A stretch of DNA of 64,000 nt from Chitinophaga filiformis (GCF_023100805.1 NZ_CP095855.1:3017001-3081000), one strand, 5' to 3'; positions 26,900-37,869 are shown, counted from the stretch's first letter. Notes: generated by a model from the sequence alone, not told the origin. Numbers and translations are program-made.

Positions 26900-29604
26900 A
26901 CGATTACAGTTGAGAGGTTTACCCATGCGCCCCAGCTGAGCGCTTCCATACCTGTCAGCCCCGCCGGCGCCAACATGATGCCATCGGGCAATGAATCATT
27001 TATGGAGAGTGGGAGTGTGTATGTTTTGCCATCGGTCTTCACGCTGACAGCATCCCCGTTCTTCAGCTGGGCCTGTTCTGCATCGTGCCTGGACAATGAG
27101 ACATAAGGTTCAGGTGAAAGAGAAGCGATCCCTTTTGTGTAAACACTTAGTTCGCCGGAGCCAAAGATGTGGTACTGCGGCAGCAGCATCCATTTACCTG
27201 CACGGGGCGTAAATGCATCGGGAATGTCTTTTGAGAACACGGGTGGCGTGGTGGTTTGCTCAAACAAACGTATGCCGGGATCTCCACCTTTCAGCGCACC
27301 GCCCGCTTCTTCCTGGTATTTGGTTACCGACTGATTGGAGTTCCATCCCGGCGCCCAGAAGAAAGGAATAAGGGGAGATGGCGGCAAGCCCCTGTATCCT
27401 TCCATGGTATATGACAGCGATGAGTCGTCGTCCTGCAATGGTTTAGGCTCGCTCACGGTCAGGTTGGCCAGCATGGCTGTACGACCGCTGTAACGATGTG
27501 ATTCGCGCGGTATACGGGCGCCATGGATACGGAAATCGTGTGGTGGTGCAACCCTGGATACTCCTGCGAATTGCGGGAACCTGTTTTCCAGTGCATGCAG
27601 CAGATCTTCCATATGCTTTCCGTGACCGTTGGAGGCCGTAGTTACCAGCGACTTTATATCGGCAAGCCATTTGAAGCTTTCCCTGATCTCGCTGTTGGCA
27701 GGCATAAATACCTGGCTGCTGCGCTGTGCACGGGCTTCGTTATTTACGAAAGTGCCATCGGCCTCCGCGAATGTAGCCGCCGGTATCAGCACATGTGCTT
27801 TTTCTGTAGTGCGATTGTGTAATGTATCGAGAACGATGACATGTTTACACTTACTGAAAAATGCATCTGCTTTGGCCGTCGGAACAGCACGGTAAAGATC
27901 ATTTTCCAGGATGATAGCGGTAACGTTGGTGGTACGTTGCACGTGGGCAAGGGCTCTGTCGAAAGAGGAGGCACGCGTCATGGCAAGGCCCATGCTGTTG
28001 CAGTCCTGCATGACAAATGCCAGTCCGGCTTTCTTTTCATTCATATCCAGTGCAGCTGCAATATCAAATGCGGCCCTGATCAGCGCATTGTTCCAGCAGG
28101 AGGTGCCTGTAATGATCACAGGATGTTTTGCCTGCTGCAGTGCTTTACTGATCGCAGCGGCAGTGGCAAGCAGTTCTTCCGCTGCATTGGGCACTTCGGG
28201 CAGCGCCGGATTCAATATATGTGCTATCGCAAAACCCAGCCTGGCCATATCATCAGGCGTGGCCTTCATGGATGAGGAAGATATCTCGTCTAGCGGAGAA
28301 GGTAGCATGGTCACATTGGCGAGGAAGCCTTTATCTTCCTGCACCAGTTCCCTGATGGCCGCGTCGTGCCATGTGGGAATAGGCAGTTGTTCAGTAGTAT
28401 GTGTGGCCGCTGTTTTCATGACCGACTGACGAACGGCCAAGGCCATGACAGGGGCAGTGTTCCAGATATCCTCGCCTAATACCAGCACGGCATCTGCCTG
28501 TTCGATCTCTTTCAGGGAAGGCGTGTGGATACAACCTGATTGCAGGATATCTATTATTTTCTGTTCAACATATACGAGGTCGTCCGGTACGCCCTGGTAG
28601 AAGTTTTCTTTGCCTACCAGTTCCAGCAGGGCGTAATTGCTTTCAAGGGAAGCCCTTGGAGAACCAATGCCGATCAGGTTATGCCCCGCTACCAATGCCC
28701 GCATATATTGCAGTACGGTATTGTGATCTGTAGCCTCTACCGGCTGGTTACGGATAAGCGGTTGTGTGATGCGGTTTTCACTGTTCACAAATTCATATCC
28801 GAAACGTCCTTTGTCGCACAGGAAATAGCCGTTCACCTCATGGTTGTACCGGTTTACGACATTGCGCAGCTGGCCGTAACGCTCGCCGGCAATCGTATTA
28901 CACCCAAGGCTGCAATGCTGGCAAACGGAGGGCGCATTGGTGAGGTCCCATTTACGGGTATAATGTTCTTTTAAGGTTTTGTCGGTGAAAACGCCTGTAG
29001 GACATACTTCCACCAGGTTGCCGCTGAAGGGGCTTTCCAGTACACCGTCCTTTTCCCTACCGAAATAAACGTGGTTATGCGCTGCAAATACATTGAGATC
29101 TTTTCCTCCTGCATAATCATGGTAAAAACGTACACAGCGGTAACACTGGATACAGCGGTTCATCTCATGATTGATGAGAGGGCCCAGGTATTGATTAGGA
29201 TAGGTGCGTTTCTTGAAATGGTAGTGCCGGTAGTTGTGTCCTGTCATGACAGTCATATCCTGCAGATGGCAGCAGCCGCCTTCATCGCATACGGGGCAGT
29301 CGTGCGGGTGATTGGTCATGAGCCATGCCACTACCTGCGAGCGGAAAGCTTTGGCTGTTTCATCATTTACAGAAATACGCATTCCGTCTTTTACACCTTC
29401 CATACAGCTCATGACCAGGCGGCCGCGGGAGTCTTCTTCATCTTTAAAGACCTTAATTGCACATTGACGGCATGCGCCGACACTGCCCATGGCAGGGTGC
29501 CAGCAGAAGTAGGGCAGATCAATTCCCAGGCTCAGACAGGCTTCCAGCAGGTTCTTACCTGCCTTTACATCAAAGGGTTTGTTATCAATATATATTGTAG
29601 GCAT
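26896..29604 (-). CDS. nuoG: NADH-quinone oxidoreductase subunit G (molybdopterin-like, iron-sulfur)
   Basis: This 902-residue peripheral subunit has an N-terminal [2Fe-2S] ferredoxin domain (residues ~1-80, cysteines in [20 protein letters not shown]), followed by His/Cys-ligated [4Fe-4S] sites ([18 protein letters not shown] and [13 protein letters not shown]) and a further cluster region (CQHCSLGCN). The remaining ~650 residues are the molybdopterin-oxidoreductase-like domain, which in complex I has lost its cofactor role. It carries electrons from NuoF/E to NuoI. The stop overlaps nuoH as ATGA. Confidence 0.95.
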   Translation of the reverse strand: MPTIYIDNKPFDVKAGKNLLEACLSLGIDLPYFCWHPAMGSVGACRQCAIKVFKDEEDSRGRLVMSCMEGVKDGMRISVNDETAKAFRSQVVAWLMTNHPHDCPVCDEGGCCHLQDMTVMTGHNYRHYHFKKRTYPNQYLGPLINHEMNRCIQCYRCVRFYHDYAGGKDLNVFAAHNHVYFGREKDGVLESPFSGNLVEVCPTGVFTDKTLKEHYTRKWDLTNAPSVCQHCSLGCNTIAGERYGQLRNVVNRYNHEVNGYFLCDKGRFGYEFVNSENRITQPLIRNQPVEATDHNTVLQYMRALVAGHNLIGIGSPRASLESNYALLELVGKENFYQGVPDDLVYVEQKIIDILQSGCIHTPSLKEIEQADAVLVLGEDIWNTAPVMALAVRQSVMKTAATHTTEQLPIPTWHDAAIRELVQEDKGFLANVTMLPSPLDEISSSSMKATPDDMARLGFAIAHILNPALPEVPNAAEELLATAAAISKALQQAKHPVIITGTSCWNNALIRAAFDIAAALDMNEKKAGLAFVMQDCNSMGLAMTRASSFDRALAHVQRTTNVTAIILENDLYRAVPTAKADAFFSKCKHVIVLDTLHNRTTEKAHVLIPAATFAEADGTFVNNEARAQRSSQVFMPANSEIRESFKWLADIKSLVTTASNGHGKHMEDLLHALENRFPQFAGVSRVAPPHDFRIHGARIPRESHRYSGRTAMLANLTVSEPKPLQDDDSSLSYTMEGYRGLPPSPLIPFFWAPGWNSNQSVTKYQEEAGGALKGGDPGIRLFEQTTTPPVFSKDIPDAFTPRAGKWMLLPQYHIFGSGELSVYTKGIASLSPEPYVSLSRHDAEQAQLKNGDAVSVKTDGKTYTLPLSINDSLPDGIMLAPAGLTGMEALSWGAWVNLSTVIV

Positions 29605-29632
29605 GTTGACGATGTATTTATACTATTCTGCA

Positions 29633-30910
29633 TTAGTCATACGGACATTTCTTATGTTCAATATGTTTTTCGAAATCATCCCGGAAGTATTTCAATGCAC
29701 TCTGCAATGGTTCCATGGCGCCGGGCGCCAGTGCGCAGAACGTGTTACCAGGACCAAGGAATTGTGCGTGCATATTCAGCAGTTCGAGATCTTCCGGTGT
29801 GCCATCTCCTTTTTCGAGGGAGAGCAGGATCTTTTCTACCCAGGGCAGGCCTTCGCGGCAGGGAGTGCACCAGCCGCAGCTTTCCTGTGCAAAGAAATGC
29901 TGGAGGTTGTGTACGAATCCCACGGGGCAGGTCTCACTGTCCATTACGATCATGGTACCTGTACCTAAGCGACTACCTGCTGCTGCAACGGATTTATAAT
30001 CCATTTTGATGTCCAGGTGCTGTGTGGTGAGAAAGTCTGTAGAAGCGCCACCGGGCAATACACCTTTCAGCTGCACACCATTTTTCATACCGCCGGCATG
30101 CTCTTCGATCAGCTCGCGCATAGTAACGCCCATAGGCAGTTCCCAGGCGCCGGGCCGCTTCACTTTACCGCTTACACCGTATAGTTTAGTGCCGCCATCG
30201 TCGCTATAGCTAAGGCCTTTGAACCATTCAGCGCCGTTGTTGACGATATGAGGAACACAGCAAAGTGTTTCTACATTGTTTACAATAGTGGGTTTACCAA
30301 ACAAACCGCTGATCTGGGGGAAGGGCGGTTTAGCCCTTGGTGTGGCGCGTTTCCCTTCCAGGGCGTTCAGTAATGCGGTTTCTTCGCCGCACATATAGCG
30401 GCCCACACCTGTATGTAGGTGCATGTCGAGGTGGAAATCACTTCCCAGGATATCTTTACCAAGGTAGCCGGCATCATAGGCCTCCTGGATGCTTTTACGA
30501 ATGAGGTCTGCTGCCTTGTGGTAGGCCCATCGGAGGAACACATAAGCAACGTCTGCCTGGATAGCATACGCGGCCAGTATCATGCCTTCTATGAGCTGAT
30601 GCGGATTGCCCTCCAGCAACAGCCTGTCTTTGAAGGTACCGGGCTCCATCTCGTCTGCATTGGCGATAAGGTATTTGGGATGAGGGGCCTGGTCGCCCAT
30701 GGGGATGAGGCTCCATTTGATGCCGGTATTAAAGCCGGCGCCACCGCGTCCTTTCAGATTGCTGTCCTGTACCAGCTTTTGCAGTGCAGCTGGCGTCATT
30801 CCACCACCACATACCTTGCGCACAGCAGCATATCCGCCCGTCATTTCATATTCTTTCAGGTTAAGCGGCGGGCGGTCCGGATGAATGTTCCTGGTAAGTG
30901 GGCGTTCCAT
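29633..30910 (-). CDS. nuoF: NADH-quinone oxidoreductase subunit F (NADH and FMN site)
   Basis: This 425-residue subunit binds NADH and FMN (LKGRGGAGFNTGIKWSLIP, residues ~50-70; a second Gly-rich stretch around GRYMCGEETALLNALEGKRATPR) and holds a [4Fe-4S] cluster (ESCGWCTPCREG at ~340-352 plus a later Cys). It is the electron entry point of complex I. Its presence with nuoE and nuoG shows an NADH-using complex rather than the 11-subunit ferredoxin type. Confidence 0.96.
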   Translation of the reverse strand: MERPLTRNIHPDRPPLNLKEYEMTGGYAAVRKVCGGGMTPAALQKLVQDSNLKGRGGAGFNTGIKWSLIPMGDQAPHPKYLIANADEMEPGTFKDRLLLEGNPHQLIEGMILAAYAIQADVAYVFLRWAYHKAADLIRKSIQEAYDAGYLGKDILGSDFHLDMHLHTGVGRYMCGEETALLNALEGKRATPRAKPPFPQISGLFGKPTIVNNVETLCCVPHIVNNGAEWFKGLSYSDDGGTKLYGVSGKVKRPGAWELPMGVTMRELIEEHAGGMKNGVQLKGVLPGGASTDFLTTQHLDIKMDYKSVAAAGSRLGTGTMIVMDSETCPVGFVHNLQHFFAQESCGWCTPCREGLPWVEKILLSLEKGDGTPEDLELLNMHAQFLGPGNTFCALAPGAMEPLQSALKYFRDDFEKHIEHKKCPYD

Positions 30911-30914
30911 TGTA

Positions 30915-31379
30915 TTATGTGTATTTTTTTAAGATATCGTCCAGCATTGCGGGTTCCAGATCACTATACAGGTCTTTGTCGATCATCAGCGCGGGAGCGT
31001 GGTCACAGCAACCAAGGCAGACATTGGGCAGCAATGTGAACCTTTGATCGGTACTTGTTTCTCCCATGCGGATATGCAGTTTTTCTTCGAGTGCTTTATG
31101 TAAGGAACGGTATCCCATTACATAACAGGAGATGCTGTCGCACAGCAAGATCACATGTCTGCCTACAGGCTTCCGGAAGATGAGATTATAGAAAGTAGCG
31201 ACGCTGTCTACTTCTGCAGGGCTTATTTCCAGATAGGCTGCAATCGCTTCAACACTTTCGTCACTGATCCATCCACGATGCTGCTGTACGATTTTCAATG
31301 CCTCGATGACGGATGCCTTTTTGTGGGGCACCAGGCTTATTTCGTGATCTATAGCTTGTTTTTCTGTTGCAGTAAGCAT
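30915..31379 (-). CDS. nuoE: NADH-quinone oxidoreductase subunit E
   Basis: This ~154-residue thioredoxin-like [2Fe-2S] subunit has cysteines in CDSISCYVMG and CLGCCDHAPALMID. It lies next to NuoF in the NADH dehydrogenase module. I used the ATG at 31379; an in-frame GTG at 31394 overlapping the nuoCD stop would add five residues. Four bases separate its stop from nuoF. Confidence 0.94.
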   Translation of the reverse strand: MLTATEKQAIDHEISLVPHKKASVIEALKIVQQHRGWISDESVEAIAAYLEISPAEVDSVATFYNLIFRKPVGRHVILLCDSISCYVMGYRSLHKALEEKLHIRMGETSTDQRFTLLPNVCLGCCDHAPALMIDKDLYSDLEPAMLDDILKKYT

Positions 31380-31393
31380 AAAAAATGATTTCA

Positions 31394-33136
31394 CTATCTG
31401 TCTATATCTGCCAGTACATAATCCACACTTCCCAGGATGGAGAGCAGGTCTGCCACTGTATAACCTTTACTGATGTATGGTATCATCTGCATATGTGCAA
31501 ATGAGGGAGTGCGTATGCGCGTACGGTAGGATGAGGTGTTGCCATCGCTCACCAGGTAATAGCTGTTAGCTCCTTTTGTAGCTTCCACGCAGCTCATCGC
31601 TTCCCCGGGGGGAATAACAGGTCCCCAGCTCACATTCAGGAAGTGATTGATGAGGGTTTCAATGTCCTGCATGGTATGTTTTTTAATGGGAGGAGTGGTG
31701 AGCGGGTGGTCTGCCTTATAGTTTCCGGCGGGCATATTGTTAAGGCATTGTTCGACGATGCGAAGGCTTTGTCTCATTTCTTCCACTCTTACAAGAGAGC
31801 GGTCATAACAGTCGCCATTCTGGGCAATGGGGATATCGAAATCAAACATTTCGTAACCGGAGTAGGGCCTTTTTTTGCGGAAGTCCCATTCGAATCCGCA
31901 GGCCCTCAATCCCGGCCCGGTCACCCCCCATTCGATAGCCTCTTCCAATGTATAGACACCGATGCCTTTGGTACGGGCTTTTATGATGCTATTCCGCAGC
32001 ACCATGTCATTGTATTCCTTTAGCTGTTTCGGGAAGTTGTCTACGAACTCACGCACGAGCTTATCCCATCCGGTGGGCAGGTCCTGCGCCACACCACCGA
32101 TGCGGAACCAGTTAGGATGCATGCGGTCGCCGCAAACGGCTTCAATGATGTCGAAGATCTTTTCTCTTTGGGTGAACATATAGAACACGGGAGACAATTG
32201 TCCCAGGTCCTGCGCGAATGTTCCGAACCATACCAGGTGACTGTTGATGCGGAATAGTTCGCAGAGCATTACCCTGATCACTTTCACTCTTTCGGGCACT
32301 TTAATACCGGCCATTTCCTCTACTGCAAGCAGGTAGGCGAGATTGTTCATGACGCCACCGAGGTAATCCACACGGTCTGTATACGGTATGTATGTATGCC
32401 AGCTTTGGCGTTCGCCCATTTTCTCAGCGCCGCGGTGATGGAAGCCGATCTCGGGAACAGCGTCTACAATCTCTTCACCATCCAGTTGCAGGATGATGCG
32501 TAACACGCCGTGGGTGCCGGGGTGTTGCGGACCTATGTTCAGGAACATGAAATCGGAGTCTTCGCTATGCGCCTGCATACCCCATTCTTCCGGCTTGAAA
32601 CGCAGGGCTTCCTGTTCCCTGTCCTGCTTTTCATCCCACAGGCGGAAGGGGCCCATTTCTGTTGCTCTTGCGGGGTATTCTTTACGGAGAGGATGGCCTT
32701 CCCAGGTGAGTGGCATCAGCAGGCGTTTCAGGTGAGGATGGCCTTCGAAGCGGATGCCAAACATGTCATATATTTCGCGTTCATACCAGTTGGCATTCTG
32801 AAAGATGGCAGTGATGGATGGGAGGGTAGGGTATTCGCCTGCCAGTGCTACCTTGATGCGGATGAACTCATTTTGTTTGAACGAGAACAGGTGATAAACA
32901 ACCGTAAAATCAGCCACCGGTAATTTCTCTTTGCCGGCCCTGTCCCTTTCGTCTATCCCACATAGATCGTACAGGAACAGAAAGTGATTTGATTTCAGGT
33001 ATTCAATAACGGATAGAATACTTCTCTTACTGGTCCATAGTGTAAGTATTCCGTCGGCAGTTATTTGTTCTTGAAATGTATCGGGGCCGAATCGTTGTAT
33101 CAGTTGTCCGTGTATTAAATGTTCCGTCTCCAGCAT
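31394..33136 (-). CDS. nuoCD: NADH-quinone oxidoreductase fused subunit C/D
   Basis: This 580-residue fusion has NuoC at residues ~1-170 ([44 protein letters not shown]) and NuoD from ~195 ([37 protein letters not shown], and the C-terminal DIDR end). NuoD is the [NiFe]-hydrogenase-like quinone-site subunit. The fusion is known from Enterobacteria and many Bacteroidota and means this operon has 13, not 14, genes. Confidence 0.95.
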   Translation of the reverse strand: MLETEHLIHGQLIQRFGPDTFQEQITADGILTLWTSKRSILSVIEYLKSNHFLFLYDLCGIDERDRAGKEKLPVADFTVVYHLFSFKQNEFIRIKVALAGEYPTLPSITAIFQNANWYEREIYDMFGIRFEGHPHLKRLLMPLTWEGHPLRKEYPARATEMGPFRLWDEKQDREQEALRFKPEEWGMQAHSEDSDFMFLNIGPQHPGTHGVLRIILQLDGEEIVDAVPEIGFHHRGAEKMGERQSWHTYIPYTDRVDYLGGVMNNLAYLLAVEEMAGIKVPERVKVIRVMLCELFRINSHLVWFGTFAQDLGQLSPVFYMFTQREKIFDIIEAVCGDRMHPNWFRIGGVAQDLPTGWDKLVREFVDNFPKQLKEYNDMVLRNSIIKARTKGIGVYTLEEAIEWGVTGPGLRACGFEWDFRKKRPYSGYEMFDFDIPIAQNGDCYDRSLVRVEEMRQSLRIVEQCLNNMPAGNYKADHPLTTPPIKKHTMQDIETLINHFLNVSWGPVIPPGEAMSCVEATKGANSYYLVSDGNTSSYRTRIRTPSFAHMQMIPYISKGYTVADLLSILGSVDYVLADIDR

Positions 33137-33148
33137 ATTTATCCGGTT

Positions 33149-33787
33149 TTATATTTCGTCTATTCCTCTGAAAGAGGTCATGTTAGTACGTATATCACGT
33201 CTGCTTTCTTTCATGGAAAGCATCTGTGGTTTGATCACACCCTGCTCACCGATGGTCCAGCTGAGAGGGCGGGCTTCTTTGCCAACTGCATCTGCAAGCA
33301 GCGTAAGCCCCTGCATAAAGGCATCGGGTCTCGGAGGGCAGCCGGGTACATATACATCGACGGGCAGGAATTTATCTACGCCCTGGACGACGCTGTATAT
33401 ATCATACATACCGCCGCTGTTGGCACAGCTGCCCATAGAAATTACCCACCGGGGTTCCATCATTTGTTCGTGGAGGCGTTTAATGATAGGGACCATTTTG
33501 ATGAAGACGGTGCCTGCAATGACCATGACGTCTGCTTCGCGGGGAGTACCGCGGATCACTTCCGCACCGAATCTTGCCACGTCGTATTTGCTGGTGATGC
33601 TGGTTGCCATTTCAACGAAACAGCAACTCAGCCCGAAGTGAAATGGCCACATGGAATTTTTGCGTCCCCATGCCAGGAGATCCTGGACGGTGGTCAGCAT
33701 AATACTTCTGCTGACAGCTTCTTCCATGCTGCCGTTTCCCGAGATATGGCCAGACTGATCGCCTGCTTTACTTAGCCACCATTTCAT
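33149..33787 (-). CDS. nuoB: NADH-quinone oxidoreductase subunit B ([4Fe-4S] cluster N2)
   Basis: This subunit carries cluster N2, the last electron carrier before quinone. The ligand motifs are adjacent cysteines in [11 protein letters not shown], then MGSCANSGG and [15 protein letters not shown]. The 212-residue frame starts at 33787 and overlaps nuoA by 20 bp. An internal ATG at 33727 is a possible shorter start. Confidence 0.93.
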   Translation of the reverse strand: MKWWLSKAGDQSGHISGNGSMEEAVSRSIMLTTVQDLLAWGRKNSMWPFHFGLSCCFVEMATSITSKYDVARFGAEVIRGTPREADVMVIAGTVFIKMVPIIKRLHEQMMEPRWVISMGSCANSGGMYDIYSVVQGVDKFLPVDVYVPGCPPRPDAFMQGLTLLADAVGKEARPLSWTIGEQGVIKPQMLSMKESRRDIRTNMTSFRGIDEI

Positions 33788-34205
33788 TTTGTTTCTGTTT
33801 TTGTTTGTAGACCCTTAATATTTTCTTAGCGTCAGCTCCGATATTAAGCGCGCCGATACCCCATTCGTATATTAATACGACTACGAGCTGCGCGATAAAA
33901 AGCGCCGCGCCGATATAACCGGGCCATCCGAGGTCATAGAAGCCAAGGGCCCAGAGCATGATGAAAACGGCCTCCACGTCGAAGATGACAAAGAGCATGG
34001 CGACCAGATAGAATTGTACAGAGAAACGAATGCGTGCAGAGCCGGTCTGCTCTATACCACCTTCATAAGGCTTGTTGGTGGCGCGGTCGTTGTGACGTTG
34101 TCCAAGTATGTAGGACAATGTAAGGATAGCGGCAAGTAATATTACTACCAGGCTGGAATAGAGCAATAGAGGCCATAAGGGAAGACCGTGAGTTTCGTTT
34201 CCCAT
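33768..34205 (-). CDS. nuoA: NADH-quinone oxidoreductase subunit A
   Basis: This 145-residue membrane subunit has three helices. The loop [36 protein letters not shown] is the family signature (KPYEGG...G..R......FYLVA..F..FD.E). It opens the nuo operon. A CBS-domain gene lies 146 bp upstream on the same strand, so the operon promoter is probably in that gap; I did not find a clear TAnnTTTG box there. Confidence 0.95.
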   Translation of the reverse strand: MGNETHGLPLWPLLLYSSLVVILLAAILTLSYILGQRHNDRATNKPYEGGIEQTGSARIRFSVQFYLVAMLFVIFDVEAVFIMLWALGFYDLGWPGYIGAALFIAQLVVVLIYEWGIGALNIGADAKKILRVYKQKQKQNEMVAK

Positions 34206-34351
34206 AACGTAAAATTTTCCCTGAAGAGGAATACGGGGGTACTCTCTTCTTTTAATAAAAAAGAAAGATGGTCCTTGATCCGATTTGACATACCATATAC
34301 CTGACTAACGAAAGCGCAGAAGTGGTACAGACAGTCTTACGTGCTTAGTAC

Positions 34352-34783
34352 TTAGCTAATGATGTAATGTTCAAGATTCTGAATGATGAAGTCTTTGTTG
34401 CTGATGACATATTTCAGAATGTCACCGATGGAGATAAGGCCGGTCAGTTGATTGTTTTCGATAACGGGGAGATGGCGGATGAACTTATTCGTCATCAATT
34501 GCATGCAGTGTTCTACTTCTGTATCAGGTGTAACAAATACCGGACTATCGGTCATAATGTCCCTGACTAGTGTTTCTTTGGAGGAGCGTCCTTTCAGGAT
34601 GACTTTGCGTGCGTAATCCCGTTCTGTGAATATTCCTATCAGTTGTCCACTTTCGTCCACTACTACCAGTGCGCCTAAATTTTTTTCTTCCAGTACTTCC
34701 AGTGCCTCGTACACGCTGCAGGTAGTGCAGATCGTGTAGACCATGTTTCCTTTTATTTGCAGGATATTTCTAACAGTATCCAT
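34352..34783 (-). CDS. CBS-domain pair protein
   Basis: This 143-residue cytoplasmic protein consists only of two CBS motifs (about residues 10-68 and 75-135, with GIFTERDYARKVIL and HLPVIENNQLTGLISIGDILKYVI). Stand-alone CBS pairs bind adenosyl nucleotides (AMP, ATP, NAD, SAM) and act as energy or redox sensors for other proteins. Its place just upstream of the nuo operon suggests, but does not prove, a link to respiration. Confidence 0.88.
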   Translation of the reverse strand: MDTVRNILQIKGNMVYTICTTCSVYEALEVLEEKNLGALVVVDESGQLIGIFTERDYARKVILKGRSSKETLVRDIMTDSPVFVTPDTEVEHCMQLMTNKFIRHLPVIENNQLTGLISIGDILKYVISNKDFIIQNLEHYIIS

Positions 34784-35342
34784 AACAAAGAATTTAAGGA
34801 AGTGACTTTACTATTAAGTTAGGCTTTTTTTGAATAAAAACAACTTTAAATGTGGATTTTAAATTCATAAGGCGGATAAACGGCGTATGGACGGGAGCTG
34901 GAGCCGCTTTACAGTGGCGGGTTATAGGGGTATTAAGTTTAATATATCGTCAGGCATATGATAATAGTGTATTTATGGCGACTAATATGGATAAGTCTGT
35001 TGTTATGCTTTTTCTTAAAAATCTTTTTGCTGCTAATCTTGTCCAGATATGAAGGATGCATGAAAATAGCGTACCTTGCAGTCACATTCTCCTTAATAAA
35101 CAACTCCAACACAGCAACAGGCTTATACCTGACAGACGGGATAGTACGCAATTATTGTTGAACGAGCACCAGCATTAAATAACCAATTTGTTACTATTGA
35201 GCAGATCCCTGTATTAGTAATACAATCCGCAGCAAAACAAAGCGGACAGTGAACTATTATGCTTCCGGCCGTAGCAGGGCTTATACGCCTTGTCTGCGTA
35301 CCGGTGGTACTCTCCATCTTTTATCACCAAAAATCTTACACC
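34784..35342. other. Intergenic gap, no supported gene
   Basis: About 560 bp lie between the CBS gene (minus) and a secreted-protein gene (plus). Short frames exist on both strands but have no family resemblance, poor starts and low-complexity composition. The region should hold the divergent promoters of both neighbours. It is noticeably AT-rich around 34960-35100. Confidence 0.5.
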
Positions 35343-36062
35343 ATGAAAAAGGTTTTTCTCCTTTTCTTCCTCATTCCTTTGTTGGGAACAGCGCAAACGA
35401 AAACAGTACTTACAGCTAACCGCATATTTGCAAAAAATGACAAGGCGGTTCAATTTGAAAAAGCACTAGCCAGTCATGCCCAGAAATACCATACAGGTGA
35501 TCTGAGCTGGCGCGTGTGGAGCATTGAATCAGGTCCTGACTTCGGCGGTTATCTTGTTACTGAAGGTCCCAATAACTGGGCGGCCCTGGATAGTCGCGGC
35601 GATATCAGCACTGCGCATACAGCAGACTGGAATATGAATGTAATGCCGCTTACCGACGGTCGTGGTGCGGGAGGATATTTTGTTTTCCAGGAAGATCTGA
35701 GCACTGTACAACTTACCGATTATGCCAACAAGATCGTTATCAACCATATGACGGCAAAGCCAGGTAAGATCGCAAATGTGCAGGAACTGATTAAGAAACT
35801 AAAGAAGGTATGGGAAGCAGACAAAGAATCAGTCGCGGTTTATTCTGTTGCCTTTTCCGGAGAACCAGGTTATATTACTGTATCACGGTTAAAAGAAGGA
35901 TTGAAAGAATTAGCGGTTGACTACCGCAAACCATTGCCAGACAGGTTTGACGAGGTATATGGAAAAGGATCATTTGATACATGGTTGAAAGATTATGCAG
36001 ATGCGGTACAATGCCGTTGGAGCGAACTACTCATCTTTAAGCCTGATCTGAGTTCGAAATAA
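35343..36062 (+). CDS. Secreted hypothetical protein
   Basis: This 239-residue protein starts at the ATG at 35343, which gives a clean signal peptide (MKKVFLLFFLIPLLGTAQ). Longer frames upstream to 35259 have no signal sequence. I do not recognise the family. The mature part has two similar halves (SHAQKYHTGDLSWRVWSIESGPDFGGYLV and LKKVWEADKESVAVYSVAFSGEPGYITVSRL). Their pattern of strand-helix-strand could be a dimeric alpha-beta barrel-like (ABM/NIPSNAP-type) fold, which is a guess. It is a single gene followed by an inverted repeat. Confidence 0.7.
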   Translation: MKKVFLLFFLIPLLGTAQTKTVLTANRIFAKNDKAVQFEKALASHAQKYHTGDLSWRVWSIESGPDFGGYLVTEGPNNWAALDSRGDISTAHTADWNMNVMPLTDGRGAGGYFVFQEDLSTVQLTDYANKIVINHMTAKPGKIANVQELIKKLKKVWEADKESVAVYSVAFSGEPGYITVSRLKEGLKELAVDYRKPLPDRFDEVYGKGSFDTWLKDYADAVQCRWSELLIFKPDLSSK

Positions 36063-36070
36063 ATATTGAT

Positions 36071-36107
36071 TGATATGGCGGGCCTGGGAATAGGCTCCGC
36101 CATATCA
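36071..36107 (+). terminator. Stem-loop after the secreted hypothetical gene
   Basis: An 11-bp perfect inverted repeat (TGATATGGCGG at 36071-36081, CCGCCATATCA at 36097-36107) begins 8 bp after the stop. The T-tract after it is weak, so it may be a terminator or an RNA 3' stabilising hairpin. Confidence 0.5.
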
Positions 36108-36365
36108 GTTGTACCCGCCACAATCTGAGCGGAACCTTTACCAGCAGTTGTCCTGCGGGGTAGTGCTATTATGCCTGCAATATCACTGGTGAAAGCGTCA
36201 ACCTGATCTGGGATTGTCCTCCTGATAGTTGCTTTTCTCTATCTCCTATATATTTACCCGATGTACCAGGTATGCCTCCTGGTACGGGATTATTTTTGAC
36301 CACAGCGATAGTTTTGCAATGTTTTGGATGAGCTTAGTATTTACCTGACATTAAAAGCCACTTTT
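36108..36365. other. Intergenic gap with an inverted repeat and a possible promoter box
   Basis: No gene is seen. An 8-bp inverted repeat (GTACCAGG at 36263-36270, CCTGGTAC at 36278-36285) precedes TAGTTTTG at 36309-36316, which fits the Bacteroidota -7 consensus TAnnTTTG. That box is well placed for the small gene at 36366, although I see no well-spaced -33 element. Confidence 0.4.
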
Positions 36366-36710
36366 ATGAAAAAAGCCAAGATTGTTTTATCTACTATTTT
36401 GCTGCTGGCAGTGATGGGAATGGCATTAAGTGCTTTTGTAAGCAGACGTTTTACCGGTAATCCTTTCTATACCCTGACCTATTACTATTCAACGTATTCC
36501 ACAATTTACTATCATCCGGTACCATTTATTGCCCCGCATCCATTTTTCTATGTAACGAATGTAGGTATTCCGGCCACCTATGCCGTTTATACAACAGGTG
36601 TTGAACCCGGTGCAGTAAGAACATTGACCCGGCTGGGTGGTTCAGAAGTTATCACGATCCCGGTGTGGCTGGGACCATCTTATCCTACTGCCACAACTTT
36701 CGCTTTTTAG
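36366..36710 (+). CDS. Small secreted, Tyr/Thr-rich hypothetical protein
   Basis: This 114-residue protein has an N-terminal signal sequence (MKKAKIVLSTILLLAVMGMALSAF). The mature part is rich in Tyr, Thr, Pro and Phe (TLTYYYSTYST; YYHPVPFIAPHPFFY). I do not recognise a family. I preferred the ATG at 36366 to one at 36324, because only the former begins a signal peptide. It is flanked downstream by a very strong terminator. Confidence 0.6.
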   Translation: MKKAKIVLSTILLLAVMGMALSAFVSRRFTGNPFYTLTYYYSTYSTIYYHPVPFIAPHPFFYVTNVGIPATYAVYTTGVEPGAVRTLTRLGGSEVITIPVWLGPSYPTATTFAF

Positions 36711-36787
36711 TATCAGCTCCTGATCTCGCTTGTGGACCGGGAGTTTGCGCCTGCATACTGTGGAACAATGATCAGGATGTTGAGGTC

Positions 36788-36839
36788 ATCGTATAACAAT
36801 AAACCCCGGGACAACTCCCGGGGTTTATTGTTATACGAT
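36788..36839. terminator. Very long bidirectional stem-loop terminator
   Basis: A 23-bp perfect inverted repeat (36788-36810 and 36817-36839) with a 6-base loop ACAACT has a GC-rich apex (CCCCGGG) and A/T-rich flanks. It lies between convergent genes ending at 36710 and 36871 and would terminate both. Confidence 0.8.
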
Positions 36840-36870
36840 AACACAGGATGGTAGCTCCTGCTCAATAGCT

Positions 36871-37869
36871 TTACAATAATTGCTTGCTCTTACTGAACTT
36901 ATGCTCTTTATATTCTGCCAGCCGTTTGTCGATGATCGCTTTTACTATTTGATAATTGCTGTCATTATAGGCGATTTCATTTAATTGTTTCGTTGCAGCT
37001 GCTCCGAAGTAGTTTTCCCTTAGTTCTGTGCTTTCCAGGAAGGCATATGCAACATCACGGGTATAAAGTATATCATGCCTTAGGTTCCTGAGATAAGCAT
37101 GAATGAACGCTTGTTCAGCGGAAAAATCATCTTCCAGGATATATCCTCTTTTAAGGGCACATACCCACTCGGTAACAGGCTGTTTCCCTTCTTTAATATC
37201 TTTTGCCAGGGCTAACGTTTGTTCACCGGTTTTTACCAGATCATGCTCGATGGCCCATTGAAGGAACATCAGATGAGCGGTATTATAGAATTCCTTCGAT
37301 GACAGGAACTTTTCAAAACGCTCATACAACCATTCATAGTAGAAATGGTAAAGAGGCCTGACGTAATTCAGTCCGAGGGAAAAATGCCCGATGGTTTGAT
37401 CATCGGTAAACTCCAGGCCCCAGACAATATCTCCCCCGGCGTCTAAAGGTTTTTTCCATCTGTAGAAGCTTTCACTTCCATCGTCATTCAACCAGACAGG
37501 GGAAATCTCACTACTCTTTAATGTCGGCTCGCCCAGTTTCGATTTAATCGTTTCAAAATCGGCTTTGAAATCCAGTCCCAGGGGGAATTCCGTATTCGAT
37601 TTATTACCATACCATCTTGCGCTGCTCAGAACAGGTACAAAAATTCCCTTTTTATCTCCCTGGATGAGGGGATAGTTGTCAAGGTAGGTCTTCGCTTCAA
37701 ATAGCAGATCGATCTCCAGTTTTTTATTCTGCACCCAATAGGAGGTGTCAGTGCTGCGATTGGAAATAAAGGGTTTCTTCGGGTATTTAAATCCATTGTT
37801 CTCAATAAATGCTATGATCTTTTCGTCGTCGATCCGTAGTCCTGCCAGATCTTTAAGGGTATTGAACAT
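36871..37869 (-). CDS. Hypothetical protein, immunity-like N-terminal half
   Basis: This 332-residue cytoplasmic protein has no signal peptide or membrane segment. Residues ~95-130 (FPLGLDFKADFETIKSKLGEPTLKSS) resemble the short beta-alpha motif found in many bacterial immunity and SmpA-like proteins. The C-terminal half is helical and rich in charged residues. I do not recognise the whole family. There is no toxin gene beside it, so an immunity role is only a resemblance. It converges on the terminator at 36788 and is divergent from the lipoprotein gene at 37990. Confidence 0.6.
   Translation of the reverse strand: MFNTLKDLAGLRIDDEKIIAFIENNGFKYPKKPFISNRSTDTSYWVQNKKLEIDLLFEAKTYLDNYPLIQGDKKGIFVPVLSSARWYGNKSNTEFPLGLDFKADFETIKSKLGEPTLKSSEISPVWLNDDGSESFYRWKKPLDAGGDIVWGLEFTDDQTIGHFSLGLNYVRPLYHFYYEWLYERFEKFLSSKEFYNTAHLMFLQWAIEHDLVKTGEQTLALAKDIKEGKQPVTEWVCALKRGYILEDDFSAEQAFIHAYLRNLRHDILYTRDVAYAFLESTELRENYFGAAATKQLNEIAYNDSNYQIVKAIIDKRLAEYKEHKFSKSKQLL

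Noticed and set aside
18077..34205. The LRR/SDR pair as part of the nuo operon
   Set aside because: Same strand, but a gap of about 220 bp separates them, against overlaps or gaps of at most 28 bp inside nuo; no functional link is visible.
34852..35161. Short plus- and minus-strand frames in the gap before 35343
   Set aside because: Low-complexity, AT-rich sequence with no signal peptide or family resemblance.
36871..37869. Toxin-immunity system at the immunity-like gene
   Set aside because: No polymorphic toxin or secretion-associated gene lies next to it, so the resemblance alone is not enough.
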